Positions 47,252 to 57,366 of a stretch of DNA of 64,000 bases are shown in pieces. This DNA comes from Kosakonia sp. BYX6 (GTDB lineage Bacteria; Pseudomonadota; Gammaproteobacteria; Enterobacterales; Enterobacteriaceae). Each line of letters begins with the position of its first letter. Positions within the stretch are counted from its first letter, which is position 1. The stretch is from the NCBI RefSeq assembly GCF_038449125.1, contig NZ_CP151800.1:1150406-1214405 (forward strand), given 5' to 3'. The translations under genes and the position numbers were made by a program. Under the pieces are notes generated by a model, which worked only from the letters and a program-made list of their open reading frames with translations, was not told where the DNA came from and did no database searches.

Positions 47252-48194
47252 GTTGCTCCCGTAAAAACTGGCAATTAATGCGAGCTTTTACTATTATTTA
47301 ACAAATAAATATGCGAGCAACCACGTTATTTCGATAAGGTTAAACTAATTAATAAAACAAACTTTACTCTATTATTTTGCAGGTGAAGATTTTTATTTCC
47401 CGCTTTAATTGTCTTTAGGTTGTTCCTGAAGACACGAATAAGCTTACACAACTGCCTTAATTCAAACAATCACGTAAATGCGGAAAAAACAGGTTATTCG
47501 TATGACCGGTTTTAGGTTTTTTATAAATCTTGATGTTTTTTAATGATTTAGGTTAAGTTTAAATGTGAGCGTAATTTTAATTACATAACTCGGCGGAAAT
47601 AAATGAGAAAACGTCGCTTTCTCGTAACGCGCTTATCTTATTGAATTTATTCTGATGGTGATTAATTTTGTAATGTATTCTCATTATCAGGATAATAATG
47701 AGATAAATCGTAAGGGTAATTATTTACAGGTGATTATCTGCTTTTAAATCGGCGGTTCGCTCAGGCTCACACATCAAACTCCATTTCCCTAACAACAACG
47801 CTACAAATAACCCTCTTTTTACCCTGCCTGCTTGGGTTTACACCCTGCGACTTATAAGATAATCCTCAGTATTGTTTACAAATAGTACTATTCACATTGT
47901 TTATTGTTTCTGGTAGTTATTATCACAAGCGCTTAACAAGGTTGATTTTGGGTATCGTTTTATTTTGCATTCGCTGGTGGGTATCTATTTGAAATACTTT
48001 GGAAATTGGCGAAAGCGTAAAGCATTGCTTTTCATGCTTCCCTCATGCTGCCGCGTTGGCTGGCACGGACCGGGTAGTTGAACGATGTACGATCCTTCTC
48101 AGCACAGGTATGCAGTAAAGACGTTGTCAGGGAGCACGATCGCAATAGTTGTGATTGGAAGAACTCTTACTGTGAATATCTATGAGGACTAAAA
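47252..48194. promoter_or_regulatory. Long AT-rich region upstream of flhD2
   Basis: A 943-base stretch without a credible gene. The part nearest flhD (47280-47740) is very AT-rich with many A/T tracts and would suit H-NS, CRP or other global regulators, and a long 5' leader as in E. coli flhDC. The part nearest the oxidoreductase (47940-48190) is more balanced and probably holds its promoter. No specific sites can be assigned. Confidence 0.5.
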
Positions 48195-49820
48195 ATGAGC
48201 GTTGATTCTTACAGCCAGACAGGAGATACAAGCACTTCCGGTTCGCTTACCTTTGGGTTGAAATCGAACTATGACTTCATTGTGTGCGGTGCCGGCTCAG
48301 CCGGATGTGTGGTTGCTGCACGTTTATCCGAGTTGTTGGATGTTCAGGTCTTGCTGCTTGAAGCGGGGGACGATGATATCAGCCCAACCATTTACGACCC
48401 TGGCAGTTGGCCGTTGAATTTGGGTTCTAAATACGACTGGAACTTCGTCGGCGAACCGAATCCCCATCTCAATGATCGGCGGCTACCTTTAAATATGGGA
48501 AAGGGGCTGGGCGGGGGCTCAAGCATCAATGTGATGGTTTGGGCGCGCGGCCATAAAACCGACTGGGATTATTACGCGGAGGAAACGGGTGAAGCGAGTT
48601 GGGGATATGAGTCGATTCTCAGCTATTACCGGCGAATCGAGAACTGGCAGGGTGAACCCGATCCGCTACGTCGCGGCAACAGTGGGCCGGTGTATGTTGC
48701 GCCGCCCGTTGATCCTCAACCCTTGGCGCATGCCACCCTTGAAGCGGCCAGTGCGTTAGGCATTCCACGCTTTGACAGCCCGAACGGCAAGATGATGGAA
48801 GGCGCAGGCGGGGTGGCCTTCGCCGACTTGCGCATTCGCACGGGCCGACGTCAGTCGGTCTATCGCTCTTATGTCTACCCGCGTATGTATCAACCCAATC
48901 TAACGGTGGTGACCCATGCGCAGGTCACGCGATTGCTGTTTGAAGGCAAACAGGTGATTGGTGTTGAAGCGGTGATCAATGGCCAACTCTGCCGCATCGG
49001 CGCACTGTGCGAAGTGATTATGTCGATGGGCGCGATTCAGACGCCAAAAGTGTTGATGCAATCGGGGATTGGCCCGCAGCAAGCGCTGAGCGCGCATGGC
49101 ATCAACGTCGTCGAAGATCTTCCGGGTGTCGGGCAAAATCATCAGGATCATGTCGCTTTTGGCTGCACGTGGGAATACCGCACGCCGCAACCTGTCAACG
49201 CGGGCGGCTGCGAGTCTACGCTGTACTGGAAGAGCGATACGCGCCTCGACGCGCCGGATCTGTTGCAGTGCCAGCTTGAATTCGCGGTGCCGTCGCCGCC
49301 CGAAGTGGGCACTGAACCGCCTGAGCATGGTTGGTCTATGTTCGCCGGGCTGGCACGACCGAAAAGCCGTGGAAGTGTGCGGCTGTCAGGCCCGAACCCT
49401 GACGATCCGCTATTGATTGATCCTAACGTGCTCAGTGAGCCGGAGGATCTGGACGCGGCTTTCGCGAGTGTTGAACTGTGCCGGGCGATTGGCAACCATC
49501 CGCATTTCGACAAGCTCATCAAGCGCGAAGTGACACCGTTGCCTCGCGAGCGTCGCCAGATGGAGCAATTCATCCGCAACTCGGCGGTGACGTTCTGGCA
49601 CCAGGCCTGCACGGCGAAAATGGGGCGCGATGCGATGTCGGTGGTCGATGGGCAGCTGCGGGTCTACGGCATTAAGAACCTGCGTATCGCCGATGCGTCC
49701 GTTTTGCCGCGAATTCCCGTTGGCAACATAATGGCGCCATGTGTGGTTGTGGGTGAACGCGCCGCCGATCTCATCAAAACGACACACGGGTTGCACACCG
49801 TGGGATCGCACTATTTCTGA
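48195..49820 (+). CDS. GMC-family FAD-dependent oxidoreductase
   Basis: A 541-residue choline dehydrogenase-like enzyme. FAD-binding GAGSAG at 32-37, second signature GKGLGGGSSINVMVWARG (about 103-120), and the catalytic pair His469 (FWHQACTAKMG) and Asn511 (VGNIMAP) at the C-terminus. It should oxidise an alcohol, with FAD as cofactor, in the cytoplasm. The substrate cannot be deduced: no betB, betI or transporter is adjacent, and it stands alone between flhD2 and the island. A terminator at 49833-49853 ends it. Confidence 0.9.
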   Translation: MSVDSYSQTGDTSTSGSLTFGLKSNYDFIVCGAGSAGCVVAARLSELLDVQVLLLEAGDDDISPTIYDPGSWPLNLGSKYDWNFVGEPNPHLNDRRLPLNMGKGLGGGSSINVMVWARGHKTDWDYYAEETGEASWGYESILSYYRRIENWQGEPDPLRRGNSGPVYVAPPVDPQPLAHATLEAASALGIPRFDSPNGKMMEGAGGVAFADLRIRTGRRQSVYRSYVYPRMYQPNLTVVTHAQVTRLLFEGKQVIGVEAVINGQLCRIGALCEVIMSMGAIQTPKVLMQSGIGPQQALSAHGINVVEDLPGVGQNHQDHVAFGCTWEYRTPQPVNAGGCESTLYWKSDTRLDAPDLLQCQLEFAVPSPPEVGTEPPEHGWSMFAGLARPKSRGSVRLSGPNPDDPLLIDPNVLSEPEDLDAAFASVELCRAIGNHPHFDKLIKREVTPLPRERRQMEQFIRNSAVTFWHQACTAKMGRDAMSVVDGQLRVYGIKNLRIADASVLPRIPVGNIMAPCVVVGERAADLIKTTHGLHTVGSHYF

Positions 49821-49832
49821 GGGTAAATTAGG

Positions 49833-49853
49833 GCAGGGGGAGATATCCCCTGC
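49833..49853 (+). terminator. Terminator after GMC oxidoreductase
   Basis: A 7-bp GC-rich stem GCAGGGG/CCCCTGC (49833-49839 and 49847-49853) followed by TTTACC, 13 bases after the stop codon. Confidence 0.65.
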
Positions 49854-50156
49854 TTTACCTCGCTGCCTGTAATGAAATCACTCCCAGCTCTGGCTCGACA
49901 TTATTAACGGATGTCGACTTCCCCGAAAAGAATCTCTTCAATCGCAGTTGCTCTTTTGCGAAAAGGATTCGACTTTAAAATCAACGCGCTAATACAGAGT
50001 GATTTTCCTTGTCACTTGTGGGGTTTTCTCAGTATTGCCCCGCCACGCCTGCAAAATCAGGCGTCGGGATTAGCCCCCTGAAACCTTAGTGGCGACATAA
50101 GTTTTATGTCGTAAGTTCGGTTATATCTCAATGGTGGGCTGGGCGGGAGCTGCAAT

Positions 50157-50196
50157 GCAAAGCCCTTTTACATACGGTGAAGGGCTTTTGCTTTTC
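50157..50196 (+). terminator. Terminator-like hairpin of unknown transcript
   Basis: AAAGCCCTT pairs with AAGGGCTTT across a short loop and is followed by TGCTTTTC. No gene precedes it, so it may end a small RNA or be a leftover. Confidence 0.4.
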
Positions 50197-50263
50197 AAAT
50201 TGCGCTATGCATGAGCAACTCAATACTTTGAATGGTAACGCTGTAATTTGACAATAAGCGCAC

Positions 50264-50362
50264 AAAAAAGCCCGCCAAACTTGCGCTTAGCGGGCTTTCA
50301 GGACTTCGTTGACTGGCTCTGGTGACCATCAACCAAGAATTTTGGGCTGGCGGAGTCTGAAT
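50264..50362 (-). other. Attachment-site remnant: ssrA 3'-end duplicate and terminator
   Basis: Read on the minus strand, 50336-50362 (ATTCAGACTCCGCCAGC, then CCAAAATTCT) resembles the 3' end of tmRNA (TTCAACTCCCGCCAGC..CCACCA) and the first bases after it. The next 70 bases match the E. coli ssrA downstream region as I remember it: ACCAGAG, GAAGTCCTGA, and an AAAGCCCGC/GCGGGCTTT terminator with a T run (50264-50298). Small indels show it is degraded. This is the expected far attachment site of a CP4-57-type element integrated in ssrA. Confidence 0.7.
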
Positions 50363-50543
50363 TGGTTATGTAACTTGTTGTTAAATAGATTGTAATATTC
50401 AATTCAATTTTCATTTTGGTCCTATTGTTGGTCCTAAAAGAAAATGTCAGGTTTTTTGCAGGGAAGGAGAGGGCAGAGTAGAAGTCTCTTCGTCTGTGAG
50501 ATTAGCATTTTGATTTCACTTAGTCTGCTCTAAATTTAAGCGT

Positions 50544-50873
50544 TTATTTCACGTTAGTTTTTAGCAAGCCGGTAGAGCGCCTTGCTCGCAGAATATCTAC
50601 TACGGATATATACGGGGTCTGCTCTTGCCATGAAAATCCCTTTCGGTCGATACGAACTAGTTCGTACTTATCCACCAGAAAGTTGACTGCATCGGCCAGG
50701 GTGATCCTTGCATCAATATGTTCCTTAATAACAGTTTCATCACTGAACGGCGTGTCGCTCAGTGTCAGGCCATAGTGCTGTTCCAGCAGACGTGTCAGTA
50801 ACATTTGCCAGACAGCCACGGGCGACAGACAGGGCTTCGCTGCCTGCGAAATTTTAGCAGGTAGAGTTTTCAT
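50544..50873 (-). CDS. ypjF: CbtA/YpjF-family toxin
   Basis: A 109-residue protein, exactly the family length, from ATG 50873. It matches the CbtA/YkfI/YpjF toxins ([31 protein letters not shown] start, then [17 protein letters not shown] and [19 protein letters not shown]). E. coli CbtA binds MreB and FtsZ and blocks cell shape and division. Last gene of the yfjX-yfjY-ypjJ-yfjZ-ypjF run, 20 bases after its antitoxin. Confidence 0.93.
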   Translation of the reverse strand: MKTLPAKISQAAKPCLSPVAVWQMLLTRLLEQHYGLTLSDTPFSDETVIKEHIDARITLADAVNFLVDKYELVRIDRKGFSWQEQTPYISVVDILRARRSTGLLKTNVK

Positions 50874-50893
50874 GCTTGCTCTCGTGAAATTAG

Positions 50894-51211
50894 TTAGCTT
50901 TGAGTGGGATAAACTGCGATGTATACGTAGCCGCAACTGCCAAGGGTGTCGGCTTCGCAGATAAAACCGTTGTGGTAAAGGGTGACGCAGTGGGCATGGC
51001 GAGGATTCATTTCACCAGTGGTCAGCATCGATTCCATCTGACTGATAAAATGCGGAAATGCCGCATCCAGCTTGAGACATTCGGCGTCACTAAACTTACC
51101 GGTGATACTGGCCCGGTCATCCAGATAGTGCAGCCGGTTGCCCTCCTGCACCAGACGTGCTCCCAGGCGCGGCGTGAAATCCCGCTGCAGGCCCCATGTA
51201 GTGTTGCTCAT
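50894..51211 (-). CDS. yfjZ: CbeA/YfjZ-family antitoxin
   Basis: A 105-residue protein, the exact family length. It shows the family pattern [31 protein letters not shown] (residues 4-33) and ends [10 protein letters not shown]. In type IV pairs this protein counters the toxin by bundling MreB/FtsZ filaments rather than by binding the toxin. Confidence 0.94.
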   Translation of the reverse strand: MSNTTWGLQRDFTPRLGARLVQEGNRLHYLDDRASITGKFSDAECLKLDAAFPHFISQMESMLTTGEMNPRHAHCVTLYHNGFICEADTLGSCGYVYIAVYPTQS

Positions 51212-51228
51212 TTATAACCTCTTTATTG

Positions 51229-51450
51229 TCAGTTCAGGGTGATACTCATCAGACAGGTATAAGGTCCGTTGCGGTCCTGGCGGCGTTCGGCGTATATCGC
51301 CAGCACGCCGGGAATGTCAGGAACGGCCAGACCGGTGTAATGACAGACACTACCGTGCCACTGGTATCTGCCGGTGCAGTATCGAAAAATGCGGGAGGCC
51401 GGATGCTGGCGGTATATCGTCATTGCCCGGCGTTTACTGATAATTTTCAT
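51229..51450 (-). CDS. ypjJ: YpjJ/YeeT-family small protein (DUF987)
   Basis: A 73-residue protein from ATG 51450 (MKIISKRRAMTIYRQHPASRIF). It always sits between the radC-like gene and the antitoxin in CP4-type elements. Basic and probably cytoplasmic. Function unknown. Confidence 0.88.
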   Translation of the reverse strand: MKIISKRRAMTIYRQHPASRIFRYCTGRYQWHGSVCHYTGLAVPDIPGVLAIYAERRQDRNGPYTCLMSITLN

Positions 51451-51458
51451 GTCATACC

Positions 51459-51941
51459 TCAAAGCAAACCGTGTTCAGCAAACGACAATATCTGCGTGCC
51501 ACCGACAATGAGATGGTCAGGAACACGGATATCAACGAGCTGAAGCGCCTGCACCAGACGCTGCGTGATGGACTTATCTGCCTGGCTGGGTGTGGTGTCA
51601 CCGGAGGGATGGTTATGCGCCACTATCACTGCTGCCGCATTGAAGTAAAGGGCACGTTTGACCACCTCACGGGGATGCACCTCGGTACTGCTAATAGAAC
51701 CGGCAAAAAGGGTTTCGTGAGCAATCAACTGGTTCTGCTGGTTCAGGTACAGCACCATGAACTCTTCGCGTTCCAGCCCCGCCATTTTTAGCTTTAGCCA
51801 GTCACGGGCAGCTTGGGTGGAGGTGAATGCCACGTCTGTTTCGCGCATGTGTCGGTCAAGCAGCGTTAAGGCGCGTTTTACCGTGCGTTGTGCGGTTAGT
51901 GATAGTGCCGGAGCCAGGGGGATAAGCGACTGTTCCATCAT
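51459..51941 (-). CDS. yfjY: RadC-like JAB-domain protein YfjY
   Basis: A 160-residue protein with the JAB/MPN metalloprotease-like motif HNHPSGDTTPSQAD and the catalytic-type Glu/His framework. It lacks the N-terminal HhH domain of chromosomal RadC. Despite the old name, no DNA-repair role is established; such genes are frequent in mobile elements. Confidence 0.93.
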   Translation of the reverse strand: MMEQSLIPLAPALSLTAQRTVKRALTLLDRHMRETDVAFTSTQAARDWLKLKMAGLEREEFMVLYLNQQNQLIAHETLFAGSISSTEVHPREVVKRALYFNAAAVIVAHNHPSGDTTPSQADKSITQRLVQALQLVDIRVPDHLIVGGTQILSFAEHGLL

Positions 51942-51949
51942 AAGTATCC

Positions 51950-52429
51950 TTAATCAATAATGTGCAGAATGGCGCTGGATTCAGGGTGCTGCAGAGCGTA
52001 ATCCCGCAGGCGGTAATAGTGTTCAGTCATGGCATCGTATTCGGTGCGACAAGCGTGATGGCTGTATTCAATCAGGCAGACAGCGATACCAGCGGCTTCC
52101 GCGCTCGTTTGCGCACTATTGACGTTCATGCCGTTGAGCAGATGCCATTTATCGTTACCGTCAGCACCACGGACCATAAACGCTCCACCATTGCTGAGCG
52201 TGTAAAAGGACCAGATACCACCGCTATACTCATCACATAAGCGGTCCATCCTGGCGAAAATACGAGGTTCCAGCGTTATCCATTGGGGGATGGACCCAAA
52301 GTGCTGCGGCCAGAAGCTGATACGCATTTCATCATGTATGACAGCGGCATAAAGTAAGTTGTCTTCGGTGGACTCCATCCAATTGAGATTAAGTTGATTA
52401 TTTAGTTCTAACGTCTTGACGTTATACAT
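51950..52429 (-). CDS. yfjX: Antirestriction protein, KlcA/ArdB family (YfjX)
   Basis: A 159-residue protein from ATG 52429 with AAGGA upstream. Family blocks: RISFWPQHFGSIPQWITLEPRIFARMDRLC and GGIWSFYTLSNGGAFM. KlcA/ArdB proteins protect incoming DNA from type I restriction without touching the enzyme directly. First gene of the minus-strand block after the cargo gene at 52787. Confidence 0.93.
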   Translation of the reverse strand: MYNVKTLELNNQLNLNWMESTEDNLLYAAVIHDEMRISFWPQHFGSIPQWITLEPRIFARMDRLCDEYSGGIWSFYTLSNGGAFMVRGADGNDKWHLLNGMNVNSAQTSAEAAGIAVCLIEYSHHACRTEYDAMTEHYYRLRDYALQHPESSAILHIID

Positions 52430-52786
52430 AGTGCTTTTCCTTTTGGTGCATCGAAGGCCGAAGTTGCTCATAGATCTGAGGATCGTCAGATTTTTGCTAA
52501 ACAGACTTTAGAGTGAAAAACAAAAGTCCCGCCATCCGATAAAGGAGACGGGGATTCACGGAGATAATCTCTTTCTGAAATTATTTGGAATATAAGCAGA
52601 AAATCTGTAGCAGCTTCCACCTTGGATGGACGCGCATGGTTGATCAGCAGCTATGTTCCAGAAGCTGAAATTGAGAATGTGCCACATGAAAATTGTTCAT
52701 TAAGGGAGGTGTATTAATAATTTGACTATTATTTTTTGAAGGTTTTGAGATATTATTGTTTCAGTAATGAAATGTAGGCCACTGCG
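52430..52786. other. Divergent intergenic region, yfjX and HEPN-like gene
   Basis: A 357-base region between divergent genes. It turns strongly AT-rich from about 52690 toward 52786, where the cargo promoter should lie. A small hairpin (GTCCCGCCATCC..GGAGACGGGGA) is seen near 52529-52552. No gene. Confidence 0.5.
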
Positions 52787-53770
52787 ATGAATGAAAAATT
52801 AGCTTGTTTAGTTTTTGATTTTCAAGAAAAGATCCTGGTTGCGCTAAAAATAATGCATCGTTCTGGTATACCAATGCCATTGAGTTGTAATCATTGGATT
52901 GAATTAGATATACCAATTTCTGGTGAGCTAGATGGTGGTGTTAAATACCATAAACATGGTGCTGGTTGTTTGGTAAAGCTTAGCTCTGGGGATGTTAATT
53001 TTGATTTCGGTGCGCAGGGGGAGGTTGGCGGGTTTAATTTATGGTGGCTTATCCTGTTTGCAGGAGAGAATCTGAGTACCTATGGGTTCAATAGTAAGGA
53101 TGAAGTTGCTGACTGTTTGAGTGAGGCCCTAGAGAAAGGAGAATTAGTTTGTCCTGATGGTGACCTTTACTATATTGCTAATACTCCATTTTTCTACGCT
53201 GTAGACATAGATAGCAGACACCCTGAAGATACACTCCCCAATCGGAATCAGGACCGTGTGCTGGTTCTTCTTACTCATTATTTCCAGTCTGCTGATCTTA
53301 TGTTTAGGAATTACGAAAAGCTCAGACAAAAATCGCATATAAATGGTCAGCTGAATGAACGAGATGAAATAGATATAAGGATTTATCTTTCTACTTGGTT
53401 AGGTTTTCTAGGTGTGGTTTGCGAGGGGGTTCGCAAGCTAAATCTGAGGATCTTGCTTAATAATGAGCGTCCTGATAATTTTAAAGAGTTAATACCGATT
53501 TCAGATAGCATAGGCAAGTTAATGAAAGAACATGCAGATTCTCTCAGGATATTTAGAAATAATGTTTTCCATCTCAGGGAAAATGCGAGTTTTGTATATG
53601 ATTTTTTTGATGTGAATTTTGAGCGCATTTCATGGGCACGTGAATTACACATGGCGCTTTCTTATTTTTTTACACAGTATAGAGTGCATTGTGAAGTGCA
53701 TTACGTCATTAACGGACGTAAAGGTGAGAGTGATTTAATAAAGAAAAAGGCAGTGCGGCATAAAAGTTGA
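52787..53770 (+). CDS. Cargo protein with C-terminal HEPN-like motif
   Basis: A 327-residue protein, AT-rich and plus-strand in an otherwise minus-strand island. The N-terminal part (about 1-135) has the pattern KYHKHGAGC..VNFDFG..GGFNLWWL, which recalls DUF6896-type domains; this is a tentative match. The C-terminal part is helical and contains R257-N-N-V-F-H262, the R-N-x3-H motif of HEPN ribonucleases, in the context LRIFRNNVFHLRENASF. It could be a stand-alone RNA-cutting defence effector. No partner gene lies next to it. It occupies the yfjT-yfjX interval. Confidence 0.6.
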   Translation: MNEKLACLVFDFQEKILVALKIMHRSGIPMPLSCNHWIELDIPISGELDGGVKYHKHGAGCLVKLSSGDVNFDFGAQGEVGGFNLWWLILFAGENLSTYGFNSKDEVADCLSEALEKGELVCPDGDLYYIANTPFFYAVDIDSRHPEDTLPNRNQDRVLVLLTHYFQSADLMFRNYEKLRQKSHINGQLNERDEIDIRIYLSTWLGFLGVVCEGVRKLNLRILLNNERPDNFKELIPISDSIGKLMKEHADSLRIFRNNVFHLRENASFVYDFFDVNFERISWARELHMALSYFFTQYRVHCEVHYVINGRKGESDLIKKKAVRHKS

Positions 53771-53922
53771 TTTCGTTGTGGCGACCCGTTGGACTCACAG
53801 TTCATAACGGACCTTATTGAACTTGATTTTTGTTTGCTTCGCATTGTGAGTTCAATCTGTTGAAGCCATGTTGCTAATGTAATTAAATCTGGTCTGGACA
53901 TTTCAGGATTCTGATAAAATAA

Positions 53923-53952
53923 AACCCCGGCAGCCTGGTGGCTGTCGGGGTT
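53923..53952 (-). terminator. Terminator of the yfjR-yfjT run
   Basis: A 13-bp stem AACCCCGGCAGCC/GGCTGTCGGGGTT (53923-53935 and 53940-53952, one G-U pair, loop TGGT) is followed on the minus strand by TTTTATTTTAT, 25 bases after yfjT. Confidence 0.85.
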
Positions 53953-53976
53953 AGTTTGCGGAAGAAGATGCGGCTT

Positions 53977-54444
53977 TCAGTCGTTACCGCAGTCTCCGGG
54001 AGTAGGCAGGACTTTCTCAGCGTTCTTCAGGTCAGCAGTGAAAGTCCCCGCTTTGCGATCATTGACGTAGACACTGAACTGTCTGGCCTTACGGATACCC
54101 ATGATGAAACTAAACCAGGCATTATCCCCGTTACGCCAACCAAGGGTTGAGGGAATGGCATATTGCTTATGGTCCATCACCACTGTGATGTCAGTACTGT
54201 CGTCATGCGAGCTCACTGTTTTATCCCCGGCGAGGGTAAGAAAAACCGAGTGCTGGTAAATACCGTTCTGGTCCGGATTTTCCGTGCAGTTGATGGTAAA
54301 CATCTTTCCGCTGGCATCAGTCACGCTGTATTCCGCATTGCCCTGACCGTACCCCTGTTGCCAGAGTCCCGAGACCGCAGAGGCATTAAAGCTCGCGAGC
54401 AGTATACCGGCCAGCACAAACCGGCTTAGTGAACGTATTTTCAT
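53977..54444 (-). CDS. yfjT: YfjT-family periplasmic protein
   Basis: A 155-residue protein, the length of E. coli YfjT, with a Sec signal peptide (MKIRSLSRFVLAGILLASF..ASA). Two cysteines (NCTEN and GDCGND) may pair in the periplasm. No function is known. It follows yfjS by 23 bases, and its transcript ends in the terminator at 53923-53952. Confidence 0.85.
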   Translation of the reverse strand: MKIRSLSRFVLAGILLASFNASAVSGLWQQGYGQGNAEYSVTDASGKMFTINCTENPDQNGIYQHSVFLTLAGDKTVSSHDDSTDITVVMDHKQYAIPSTLGWRNGDNAWFSFIMGIRKARQFSVYVNDRKAGTFTADLKNAEKVLPTPGDCGND

Positions 54445-54467
54445 TTCTGTCTCCTTTATCGTTGTTT

Positions 54468-54911
54468 TTATTCCTGGTTCTCAGGGTTTGAGGGTATCAA
54501 CAGTCGTCCCATCAGTTTGCCGTCATGGGAATATTCGAAGTATTTTTCCTTCGTGAAAGGGTCCGTAACCTCGTGGTATTCGAGTTTAATGTTGTCGGCA
54601 ATACACAGCGCATTCATCAGCGGCTGAACGGTTTTTTCCTCCATATCTACGAGGTAGTAGTAACTGCCTCCCTCGCAGCCATCGGGCGACTGGCGGGTAC
54701 GTAAGACCTGCAGGGTGAGACCGGATGAGAAGCCAACCTGGGACCATTCTTCGCTGACATCATCCTGACGGCTGACAACATCGCTGAAGCGCGGAGGCGT
54801 GAGGTCCTTAAATTTACTGATAGCTTTGAGGTCATTACTCCTGTCATCGCAGGCGCTCAGAAACAGAGTGGCGGCAACCAGCCCCAGCAGAGGTAGTGTT
54901 TTACGTTTCAT
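54468..54911 (-). CDS. yfjS: YfjS/YafY-family lipoprotein
   Basis: A 147-residue lipoprotein with lipobox LSAC (Cys21) followed by DD, the +2 Asp that keeps lipoproteins in the inner membrane. Resembles YafY/YfjS of CP4 elements, where overproduction is linked to envelope stress. Overlaps ypjK by 11 bases. Confidence 0.87.
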   Translation of the reverse strand: MKRKTLPLLGLVAATLFLSACDDRSNDLKAISKFKDLTPPRFSDVVSRQDDVSEEWSQVGFSSGLTLQVLRTRQSPDGCEGGSYYYLVDMEEKTVQPLMNALCIADNIKLEYHEVTDPFTKEKYFEYSHDGKLMGRLLIPSNPENQE

Positions 54912-55146
54912 TATTTTTTCCTGAAATCAGACGAACCACTTTGGCAAAGACATAAATCCCCACAAAAATACCCACCGGCACACCGACGAACGGCGTCAGT
55001 GCAACACTGGCAGCACCGGCTGCACCGCCGCCCGTCAGCAGAGCGGCAACGGTGGCAAGCGTCAGGGCGATGAGGCTGTCGGACACCCCGGTTTTGTTCA
55101 GAATGATGACGATGACAACAATGGCGATAATGGCAATAACGGGCAT
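54901..55146 (-). CDS. ypjK: YpjK-like small membrane protein
   Basis: An 81-residue hydrophobic protein from ATG 55146, with GGAGG 8 bases upstream; a longer frame (to 55215) would overlap yfjR and is not used. It has two or three membrane segments (about 2-18, 25-50, 52-70). Position between yfjR and yfjS matches E. coli CP4-57 ypjK. Function unknown. Confidence 0.75.
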   Translation of the reverse strand: MPVIAIIAIVVIVIILNKTGVSDSLIALTLATVAALLTGGGAAGAASVALTPFVGVPVGIFVGIYVFAKVVRLISGKNNET

Positions 55147-55186
55147 CGGGTTCCTCCCTGTTGCCGGGTTGATAACAACGCCTGCG

Positions 55187-55888
55187 CTATTCCGGTGGGC
55201 TGTCAGCCGGAACAAACGTAAGCAGTGACTGCTGGATAAAGCGAAAATGGGGTAAGGCCTGAATGAAAACCGGGTCTTCAGTCAGACGGCACAGACTGTC
55301 ATTGCGGCGAAAAGTCTCCTGCAAAGGATGAATCAGATGGATTTCATCAAGTGTGAATACGGCGATATGCCCGTCGTGTTCAGCCACCAGATACCAGGTC
55401 TGCTGGTGGATGAGTAACCGGCAGGGAGCCAGGCGCTCACAGCGTCGCCCCTCCGCAATCAGCGTCACCCGCCTGCGCCCGGTAATGGCCTGAATCAGTC
55501 TCCAGAAAGACAATGCTCCTGAGGGCGAAGGAACCGGATTAGCTGGTGCTATCACGCAGGGAGACTCATCGCACATCAGCAGAGCGTTCACCAGACGGCG
55601 GTCAAGGCCTGGAAAAAGTCCGGCCAGCCCGCTGCGGTGAGCAAAGATAAGCACGTCGGGCACCATCTGCATTTCACTGCCAGCAGTACGTAAGCGGCAA
55701 TATCCGGACTGATACTCCAGGTCCAGATACATCAGCCGCTCGCGAAAATCACGCCGCAGCGTGCGCACCGACACACCAAACTCAGCGGCCAGCTTACGCA
55801 CACTCAGCGTTTCCCCCGCCACCAGACGGCTGATTATCAGTGACAGTCTGACAGCCAGCCGGTCATGGCGGCGTTCTGCCTGTGTCAT
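55187..55888 (-). CDS. yfjR: YfjR-family HTH/WYL transcriptional regulator
   Basis: A 233-residue protein, the length of YfjR. It has an N-terminal helix-turn-helix ([20 protein letters not shown], about 29-48) and a C-terminal WYL-type ligand/nucleic-acid-sensing region ([16 protein letters not shown]). Such regulators often control defence and phage genes. The IS element sits about 110 bases upstream of its start, so its original promoter may be displaced. Confidence 0.88.
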   Translation of the reverse strand: MTQAERRHDRLAVRLSLIISRLVAGETLSVRKLAAEFGVSVRTLRRDFRERLMYLDLEYQSGYCRLRTAGSEMQMVPDVLIFAHRSGLAGLFPGLDRRLVNALLMCDESPCVIAPANPVPSPSGALSFWRLIQAITGRRRVTLIAEGRRCERLAPCRLLIHQQTWYLVAEHDGHIAVFTLDEIHLIHPLQETFRRNDSLCRLTEDPVFIQALPHFRFIQQSLLTFVPADSPPE

Positions 55889-55910
55889 GAGACGTTCTCC
55901 GTGGAAGTTA

Positions 55911-57256
<1,346 letters not shown>

Positions 57257-57366
57257 AGCCAGATGTAGCGGGGGTTACAGGCCATCCCTCGGTGTGTGAG
57301 GACCGCCAGCACGTTGCAATGCGGACAGGTGGTGTCCGATATTAACAACGTGGCAACATGAAACGG

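Larger units (their letters stand above)
49821..50543. other. Gene-free stretch between oxidoreductase and island
   Basis: No gene here. It holds a terminator for the oxidoreductase, a small palindrome (GACATAA/TTATGTC at 50094-50110), a terminator-like hairpin at 50157-50193, and the tmRNA-derived attachment remnant (50264-50362). A repeated TGGTCCT pair follows near 50420-50440. The 50100-50195 segment could be a small RNA with its own terminator, but nothing supports that beyond structure. Confidence 0.5.
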
